A stretch of 26,728 bases of DNA from Heterostelium multicystogenum (Eukaryota > Evosea > Eumycetozoa > Acytosteliales > Acytosteliaceae), in the NCBI GenBank assembly GCA_003667245.1, contig RCNN01000342.1:1-26728 (forward strand), read 5' to 3'. Of the stretch, positions 18,851 to 26,728 are shown in pieces (position 1 is the first letter of the stretch; each line of letters opens with the position of its first letter). Both the position numbers and the translations under genes were made by a program. The notes below the pieces were generated by a model that saw only the letters and a program-made list of their open reading frames with translations, did no database searches and was not told the origin of the DNA.

Positions 18851-21770
18851 TTAACTTCTTGTACAGTGTTGTTTCTTTGAGTTTGACAACAAATCAAAGA
18901 GTTGTCCTATGAATTCTGTATGCTCTTTGTCTGTGATGAACAAGTCTGATTGATAAATTAAGGTAAGTTTAGATATTGACTGTGAATGATCCACAATGTT
19001 TTGAACGATCTCTATCATATGTTCAAGATTGTATCCAACTATTGTTGTGGAATTGATGCTTGTTGTTTGAAGTAATCTGACAATATCACTATTGGAGTTC
19101 ATTTGATTAATCCTGAGCTTATCCAATTTGGTAATGTTAAGCTGAGGTGAATGTATGAAATACATCCTTAATTGATAAAGATTGAACTAATCCAAGATCT
19201 ACTTTGTTCACATCGCTTATCCTTGTCGAGATCTTGACGTTTAGATTTGGATGTTTCAATTTCAGTTGATTCAGCATCGGTATACAATGGATTGCATGAG
19301 TGGAGCTATATGAGCTTTGCACATAGTCAATGGTTTGAAGATTTGGCAATGAGGTGTAGTGGTCTAACAATACTTTAAAGAAATGAAGATCCACAATTGA
19401 GGTATCCTTGATTTTGGAGTACAAGATTTTCTTGCAGGGTTCCATTCTCCGAGTATCTATTGTATCCATTAGAACACTGAACTAGCTGTATAAATTGTTT
19501 TGGCAAATCTCTTAGTCCACTCCAACTAGCATAGCTAGATTCTTGAAATATAATGCGTTTAACATTCTTGAGATTGTTCAAGAGTATGATATAAATAAAG
19601 TCAAAGTATACTCTTTTGATATTAATAGTAGAGATGAGCAATTCTAAATTTTCTAGGCACTGTATCCTGTTATCCTGTGGAACATAGAGGAGTTCATAGT
19701 CCCTCAGACACAGAGGTGGATTTTGGAATAAACAATATTTCGAACCAATATGAGAGATTTCACTCTTGATATGGAGAGATGGAATTGGATTTGAGGAGGC
19801 AACCGAGCTGCATATCTTATGGAATTGTTTGGACACCGTTGATAGTTCGACTTTCCATCTCGATGTTTCTTTTGTGATTGAATAGAAGCAGTACGATGTC
19901 GTAGAGTACAGGTTGATTCAATTGAGTCAGTTGAAGAGCTGACTCTTTTGGTTGTTCAGTATGCTCAGGCTGAATGTCGAGATGTTTGATTAGTGGATCG
20001 AACTGTGGCACTTGATAAAGATAATTGGAAATAGGGGACCGCTTAAGTTGATTGGTGATACTAAAGAATATTGATTTATCATCAAAATGATAGAATCTGT
20101 CGAATATCTGTGATAGATAGGTACTATCTTTCTTCTCGATAATGAGTCTTATGGAGTTTGTTGTAATATAATGTTTGGTGAGATCCACAGCAAAGACTTT
20201 AGCATAGCTTTCGTCAAGAGAAAGCATTAGTTTCACATTATACTTTGGCATTTCATGTTTAACCGAAGTGACCATTTGATAGGCTTCGAGTAGAGTCATT
20301 TCAATAATGGGCAGTTTATGGGTGATTGCCTCAGTGCTAAACGATTGGATAAAGGACTTCATAAATGAGACTGATTCGACCAGACATTTCTTTGAATTGA
20401 ATACACTAAATAGATTGAAGAGTGCTACAAGGAAGAGGGGATTACTAACCTCTTGAGTTGGTGATTTAGTAGCATCGAGTGGCATTTTGTAATCATTATA
20501 GAGATGAGCCAAACACTTTCAGAATATAGATATGTTCATCTCTTGGTATATTTGTAAGCTTATCAGTGGAGTTATCGAAACTATAAATCGATATTGGATG
20601 TCTATAGTTTGATATGTTTAGCATATGTTCATAGAGTTTCTTGGGAATTGGAATCGATCTGTTGACATAAGCGTATAGAATGACAAGAGATGGCGTATCT
20701 TCATAGTTGATACGCTTTATGAGGTAATCCACAAGATCACTTGACACCAAATATTTCATTGTCAATCAACATGAATAGCAAGTACATAGAATAAGGATGG
20801 AGGGTAATTGATTCGGATCCAAACAGCATTGCTTAAATATGTCAGTTGCAGGGAGGAACTTGTAAAACAAGCAATAGATTGCATTAATATAGTCGCTATC
20901 ACCACTATCACATGTCTGGCTCCAGAAGATGTTGACCCTATTGATTTGGTCTTCGTCCAGGCTGAAGCTATTGTTGAAGTCTCGAAGGTTGCACAAATCT
21001 GTCAGCGAGACTTTACCAGAGTATAAAAGAATATACTCGAATACTTTCTCAACGATTGAGGCATTATTACACATAGTTGCTAGTGTAGTCTCACTTTTGG
21101 GATTCTTCAACATCTCTATAATCATAGATAGCTTCAGAAATGCTAGCTTATCGGATTGAACTTCGTAACTTGCTATCCAATCCAAGCAATAGGCTTCAAC
21201 ATTGAATACGTTGTTCAAGCTTGTAAACATTGTAACTATATTATTCATGCTTGCACTATGGATGCTTACTTTCAATAGATATCCAACCAAGAATGATTTG
21301 ATATCATATTGGTCCGCATTCAGTTTCTTTAGATACTCAATGAGATATTCTGAGCTGACCAACTGTTTCAAAGCTGCTATTCAACTTGTTGAGGTCAGAG
21401 TTGTTTTCAAGTAAATCATTGTTTCTCGATAGATTCTTCAGTAGGTAGGTCCTAAATGCATTATACAACTTTACTTCATCCTGATTGCGATGGTTCTCAG
21501 TGTTAAGAAGGTAGTTACATCTATACATAAACTTTGAAATAAAAGTAAGATTTAATTCAAGTAACAATCTGTTTCGATCATTGATACACTTACATCTGTA
21601 ACATAACAAATTAGCTCTGGTACCTGTTCGCCCTGTAAGTCGGCAATTGGGAGAAGCTCAGGTATAATATCGGCAATACTCTTGATGTCGAAATCTTCTT
21701 GGTAAGACCTTTTAAATATACGGAATTTCTGAATGAATTTCTGTAGAATCTCCGTAGTTAATGTGGACAT
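18851..21770 (-). CDS. Large hypothetical protein with internal F-box-like motif and Leu-rich C-terminus, frame-broken
   Basis: Eight minus-strand segments follow one another from the start MSTLTTEILQKFIQKFRIF (21770) to the stop at 18851, changing frame near 21590, 21360, 20770, 20515, 19850, 19430 and 19150. Together they would make about 950 residues. The N-terminal two thirds are helical and Leu/Ile/Tyr-rich with a repeated motif (LVSSEYLIEYLKKLN near 21360, LVSSDLVDYLIKRIN near 20745), suggesting solenoid repeats. Around 19930-19820, PVLYDIVLLLF then LSTVSKQFHKIC resembles an F-box (L..L..I...L...L..VSK.F..I). The C-terminus alternates short Leu/Ile strands as in leucine-rich-like regions. 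F-box proteins recruit substrates to SCF ubiquitin ligases, and dictyostelids carry large lineage-specific families. It faces the same way as the next F-box gene. No specific function can be given. Confidence 0.55.
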
Positions 21771-21973
21771 TTTAATGTTATTATTATCACTAACTGATTA
21801 ACTGATTGATTAACTGGAATCCATGAAGGCTTCAGGAATCTGAAAAGCCTCGTCCTTGTGAGTTCTTTTTATGGTCAGAAAAAATATAGAAAAAAAACAA
21901 ACAATTTGCTTGCCAGAATGTTTAATAAAAGTTTATTTTGAAATCTTTCAGAAATTTAGTAATACTATCCAAT

Positions 21974-23387
21974 TTAAGCATCACACCAAACATTGTCGTA
22001 TTGGTTGGTATTACGATTTGGTGATTTGCAAAGAAAAAAAGGAAATAGCTCTTTGATATTCTCCTTGCGAAAAAACCGGTAGTTTTTGAAATTGATTGTC
22101 ATATGGTTAAAATTGCACATCGATAGACCCAAACCATTGATACTTAATTGTGTTGGATTAAGAGTAATCGATTTAAGTGATTTCGGGTATAAATATGGTA
22201 AAAATACTGAACAAAAGTAAGCCAAAATCTAATGACTCTAGAGATTTAGGAAATGAAGATATATTGGTATTGGTGATTCTGATGGATTTCAATGTATTTG
22301 GTAGTTTGCCAAGTGCTTTTTCATAATTTTGACCAAAATCTAGATGGGTCAAGGATTTAGGAAGCTTCATGCAAGAGCTGATGGTTCGATCCAATTTGTA
22401 AGGCAAATACAACTCCACAAGAGACTGAGGAAAATGTCCATAAGTAAGGTCATTCGTGTCTTTCAAGAAATAAAGGTCCAAAGATTCTAGATGTTCAAGA
22501 TCTTTGAAGATGTCGTTGAACCTATAAAGGCCTCCTATTTTCAAATATTTGAGACCTAGAGGCAATATTGATTTGTTTATCTCTTGTTCGGCTCCTTTGT
22601 TAATAAGGGTTAATTTTGTGACGCTCGATGGAATATCTCCTGGAAGAATAAGGACATCGTGTTTGATACAATGTAAGAGATGTAATTTTGGATTCCCTTG
22701 ATATATCTCAACCAATTGGTAGATATCTCTGCTATTTTCAAAGTTGATGGAAGCAGAGCTGTTTCGCTTAGATCATCTAATCCTTTGGTATAAACCAACT
22801 CCTCAAGATTTGGTGCAATGAACTAACTTTAAAAACATTGTTATTGTCATAAAATTTGAAAACACTTTGAGTGTATTTGGTAGAATTGACGGTAGTTTGT
22901 GAATATCATGCACCACAAGAGAATCTTTCTCCTCAGTTGGTGACCTATTCTCAATCTCAATTTTAGAGTAATCTGTCAAAAAGAGGTAATCAAACAAGTA
23001 AGTACAATGAATGATTAGAAACCTTGAGGGTCAGCACCTGATTACCTTTTAACAGTGATCTAAATGGATGTACTCCTAGTTTAGATTGAATAGATCTCTC
23101 CAAATCTTGTCTATGTATGATTTTATAATATGGATTTAAATATACACCTGAGGTTGGAGGATCTTGAATAAATAGAGGGTTAAAGCATAGATATTTCTCT
23201 CTGTTGATAAACCATCTTTTGCAAACCAAAGTGAAGCAATACTCTATCGATATTTTCATCCAACTCATAGATGAGCTTAGAGAGTAACAATCGGTAAGTT
23301 TACCAATATATGATTATCATTACTATAGCTATTATTGATATCTAAAACTTGGGACATGGATGTTGATTTTAATGAAACAATCATCAT
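21974..23387 (-). CDS. F-box / FNIP-type repeat protein, frame-broken
   Basis: The start at 23387 opens MMIVSLKSTSMSQVLDINN. An F-box follows (LVNLPIV, LSKLIYELDENIDRV, CFTLVCKRWFINREKYLCF; about 23310-23185), in the form common to dictyostelid FNIP-repeat proteins. The C-terminal two thirds hold FNIP/LRR-like units built on LP..L..L: LPSILPNTLKVF, LPSTLKIAEI, IPSSVTKLTLI, LPLGLKYLKIG, LPKSLTHLDFGQNYEKALG, LPNTLKSIRI and YPKSLKSITL, ending at 21974. A small intron is likely between KGNQVLTLK (~23017) and the unit beginning near 22965 (GTTTCT..GACAG), but its exact ends are uncertain. Several one-base shifts interrupt it (near 23280, 23238, 22830, 22715 and 22200). The family typically has an N-terminal F-box and C-terminal repeats, as here. 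It is probably a substrate adaptor; the target is unknown. Confidence 0.7.
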
Positions 23388-23612
23388 GGTCTTTTTCTTT
23401 ATATAAAGAATCTGAGGGCTTGTCGTCGTTTTTTTCACATCTTTTCTAATAAAAATGAAAATTAATTTTCGGATTACGAATGAAAATTTGTTTGATAACT
23501 TTATTTTTATACTCTGATCAATAAATATAAGTTTATTTTATTAAACAATTTTGTGGTATTCATGGATAGATTACCCAAACAACAAAGGTAGGTAATAGAT
23601 CTATAAGGTGTA

Positions 23613-24130
23613 TTAATGATTTTGGTGTGCTAAAATTCTTGAACGAAGCTCAGCCATTGCATTCAAATCAATTGGACCTGCTTTCAATCTTGCCTTTAAG
23701 CATATATCCAATTTGATGAGAGCTAGTGGGTCCTTTGGATCAAAAATACATTCTCTTGGCATTGGACCACAACTGTGGCATTCTTCTGGTTTTGGTGTCT
23801 GACAACTGTGGCACTCTCTTGGTTTTGGTGTCTCACACTCATGGCATTCACATTCATGGCACACTGGCTTAGGTGTTTCACATTCATGGCATTCAGTTCC
23901 AGTGGTTGATTGTTGTCCTGTGGTAGAAGGGGGATTAGGGTCTCCTGTAGTTGTAGCCCATCTTGAAGATCCAGCAGTTGAGCTACCAAGCTATTGATTA
24001 TTAATTTTCGATATTAGTAAAAGGAAAATAGTTGTATAAACCAAAAATGTAATATTCAATAGATACTAATACTTACAGATACTGAAACAATAATAGATAG
24101 TAATACAAGAATTATAAGTTTATTATACAT
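23613..24130 (-). CDS. Secreted CHEC/CHSC-repeat protein (143 residues), intact
   Basis: Two exons, 24077-24130 and 23613-23990, are separated by an 86-bp intron (23991-24076, GTAAGT..AATAG), and the frame is open throughout. Exon 1 is exactly an 18-residue signal peptide, MYNKLIILVLLSIIVSVS. Residues 19-50 are a Ser/Thr/Gly-rich spacer, probably O-glycosylated. Residues 52-92 carry five CHxC units (52-55, 62-65, 67-70, 78-81, 89-92) separated mostly by ETPKP/QTPKP spacers. A further region (99-143) has single cysteines and a helical end. CHxC pairs could bind metal or form disulfides; in an exported protein disulfides or metal capture are both possible. The family was not recognised. It is the only gene here with no frame break, so it can serve as the reference for sequence quality. 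Confidence 0.85.
23991..24076 (-). other. Intron of the CHEC-repeat gene
   Basis: An AT-rich GTAAGT..CAATAG intron of 86 bp lies precisely between the signal-peptide exon and the mature-protein exon (phase 0), a layout that favours exon shuffling of signal peptides. Confidence 0.85.
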
Positions 24131-26690
24131 GGTTTTGATAATACAAAAATATTAATAATACTAAATCTAAAACCAAACTTAATATTTAAGAGCTATGTAA
24201 TTGGCTTGATGTAATGATTAATTCGGAATGAATGCTCCAAAAGAAATTTAATTTATAGCAAATGGAAGAATAGAATGTTAGGTTTCCACCAAATTATTCA
24301 ACTACAATAAAGAGTAGATTTGAGACACCAAGAATGAAGGGTATAGTAAAGGGACATTTATAACTGAACCCACAATCGATCAATCAATCACCACACACAG
24401 AGAAAATGGATAAAAGTAATTTAGATTGTATGGGATACTGATTTATTAATTTAAATCCATTTATTGTGATTTTATCACAAATCACTTTTAGATACACCGT
24501 ACTATAAAGTGTAACCTAAGATTTCCCCCTTTTACATTTCCTCTGCTGTATACAATACACTGGAGAAACCTATTTACACAATTTCAGCTGATATCTGACC
24601 TTTTGAAAATTAAATTTCTACTTTTCCTTCATACTCTTACCTCTTTCAAACATTGATATCTACAGCAATATACTTGACTTATTATATATTTATAATTTCT
24701 GATGATGAGACATCTCACCATCCTATCTAACGTCCACTACCTATTATTAAGTGGTGTGTGTGTTAAAGGGAGTGGATATAGTTGTGAGTAAATCTGTATT
24801 CAAATCAATTCAACTAATTCACTTTGTACTACTTAATCTGCCGCTTTTGATAAAGTTTAATATTTTCGCTTAATTAACTGTGTGTGGGTAGTACCTCATA
24901 CTCAAGAATAAATAAATTATATAAAAGTCAATAATGTACTCTATAGAAACTGATTTTCAAACAATATTAATAGGAATAATTTGGTAAACATTGATTTGAA
25001 GAGATTGTTGGGGTAGGTATTTTTGGAATATATTTAAAAAAATGGAAAATGTTTGGGATTTTAATAGTAATATAGATTATATCGATGATATTTTATTCAT
25101 CTTTGATACAACCTAGTCAAAAACTTGTTCACTCAACTTTTCAAACCTATCCCCTACTAATAAATATACCATATTCGATCCAATCCACTTTTATCCCTTC
25201 GAAAAGTTTATCTTTTTAACACACAATTTTATGAGATATAAACAATAATCACCCCCAAAGCAAGAAAGTAAGAAAGACACTTCTCCTCAACACATTGAAA
25301 AGACAAAAACAAATAACAACAAACTAATAAATATAATCATGAAATATTTTTTATCACATATATATTTTATCAATATTATTTAATTGTTTTTTTAGTTTTA
25401 TTTATCCTTATTCTAATTGTTAAAAATTAGAATTTGTTTAAATTTACAATATAGATAGATAACTGTTCTATTTATATATATATAAAATTAATATTAAAAT
25501 CTTTTGGTAAAAGTTGACTATAATAATTAATATTGACCAATTGAAAGTTGGATGTATTTTATACTTTCTTATGAGAATGTATATCCATAATAATAACAGA
25601 TTCGAATTATTATCTTTTTATCATATGAGAACTATCAAAAAATTTGAATCTTGAAATTAAATTGTAAAAGCCAATACTCTTGATTTACTTACCAGAACAA
25701 CAATTACCAAACAGTACTTGATTTTTATCATTAAAATTTAAGAAGTACATATCTTATATTTTTAAAGATGATGTTATCAATAAATAATTCTCTTCTTAAA
25801 ATGATTTACTGGTATGATATTAGTGGAGATTAGCTATCAGATATTTATAAATAGTTCAATACTCAACTGAAAGAAAATAAATCCTTTTGAGACTGTACCA
25901 TAACTACCTCTTAGGTAGTAACTTTAACTTTCGATGAATTATCCTACTTCCCTGATGAGTACTTAAATCCCCTTGAAGAACATGTAATTTCATTCCCAAT
26001 TGAACTCTTTAAAGACTAAAATCTAATTCAGAAGTCTTTGATATAATACCAATTTCTTACTACAACTAATACTATTACTATCATTATTCATCCTCTATTA
26101 TTATTAATAATATCATCATTCTAAATAAAAAACAAGTAATAAAGATAAATATAAAACTAATAAAAAATATTATTGTTATTATTTAATAATATCCTTGTAC
26201 TTTAGAAAAGTAGGTATAATATAATGAATAATTTAATATATTCATTTGTAACACAAGTAAACTCAATCTGTATTATTAAAGACATTCTACATGTCAAAAT
26301 TGATTCTCATTGATATATATTTATATTCATAATGATATTGGTCAACCATATAAATGTAAATTAACAATATTTATCTAATCCAAATATGATTCACTCTATC
26401 TCTGGATATATTTTAATACACCAATGAAACGAACCACACACTCTATTGTTTTCCCCACTATTGAATTATAAACCAACACTATCATCAAGAAAAACACTTA
26501 ATATATCTATCTAATCTTTTACCACTTTCTATATTTATACTTCTCTGAGGTGTCAATACTAATATAAGAGGGGATGGGTGGAATACCTTTGTGAAACCCA
26601 AATTATAAACAATAAACTTCTTTAGATATATATATAATAATAATCACCATCATTTTAATATTATTATTATTATTATTATTATTATATAAT
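24131..26690. other. 2.5-kb AT-rich region, no gene recognised
   Basis: Only very short reading frames are present. Two spots look like A/C-rich leaders followed by an ATG (24408 after CACACACAGAG, and 25340 after an AACAACAAAC-rich stretch), but the frames close after 11 and 14 codons. ACCCACAA at about 24369 resembles the upstream element of dictyostelid small RNA genes, but no known RNA follows it. An ATT microsatellite lies at 26657-26685. Confidence 0.5.
26657..26685. repeat. (ATT)n microsatellite
   Basis: About 29 bp of ATT repeats lie directly upstream of an ATG at 26691. Confidence 0.9.
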
Positions 26691-26728
26691 ATGGAATTAT
26701 ATAACAAAACAACAAAGTTCGAACTACA
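26691..26728 (+). CDS. Possible start of a gene running off the right edge
   Basis: ATG at 26691 opens MELYNKTTKFEL and stays open for all 12 complete codons to the window end. It is preceded by an A/T-rich leader, as is usual for dictyostelid starts. The codon pattern (AAC AAA ACA ACA AAG TTC GAA) is more coding-like than the spacer, but 38 bases cannot prove a gene. Confidence 0.25.
   Translation, partial: MELYNKTTKFEL

Noticed and set aside
24365..24460. ACCCACAA motif like the upstream element of dictyostelid small RNA genes
   Set aside because: No recognisable class I RNA, snRNA or snoRNA feature lies about 60-70 bp downstream; one short motif in AT-rich DNA is not enough.
25950..25985. 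CTGATGAG, resembling a hammerhead ribozyme core
   Set aside because: No stem II and no matching CGAAA follow at a workable distance, so the match is chance.

Overview
The window looks like nuclear DNA of a dictyostelid social amoeba. Reasons seen in the sequence: very AT-rich intergenic DNA with ATT/AAAT microsatellites, short GT..AG introns of 53-86 bp, Asn-, Thr- and Pro-rich low-complexity stretches, an F-box/FNIP-type repeat gene, and an LTR retrotransposon sitting beside a tRNA gene. Species cannot be assigned from the sequence alone.

Layout: the left edge (1-1171, minus) is the N-terminal part of a P4-type ATPase (phospholipid flippase) that runs off the window, possibly with an extra Asn/Tyr-rich first exon near 1750-1930. 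A 4-kb AT-rich stretch without a convincing gene follows. A dynactin p150/DCTN1 gene (9784 to 5264, minus) has an N-terminal CAP-Gly domain, a Thr/Pro-rich linker and long coiled coils. A tRNA-Pro(UGG) gene lies at 10134-10204. Downstream of it is a 5.76-kb Ty3/gypsy-type LTR retrotransposon on the minus strand (10281-16040) with LTRs that read identical, gag, protease, RT, RNase H, integrase and a chromodomain-like tail. Immediately past the element is a ~410-bp sequence with A and B boxes, a non-tRNA body, an A18 tail and a short flanking repeat: the signature of a tRNA-derived SINE. Then come a 5'-truncated NAD(P)-dependent epimerase remnant (+), a small secreted ten-cysteine protein (+), a large helical protein with an internal F-box-like motif (-), an F-box/FNIP-type repeat protein (-), an intact secreted protein with CHEC/CHSC repeats (-), and 2.5 kb of gene-poor AT-rich DNA to the right edge.

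Most of the longer reading frames are broken by single-base shifts, including those of the retrotransposon whose LTRs are still identical. The simplest reading is residual indel error in the assembly, so the broken genes should not be called pseudogenes without read support. The observations most worth following are the SINE-like element, the insertion of a chromovirus-type element between two Pol III transcription units, and the two small cysteine-rich secreted proteins.
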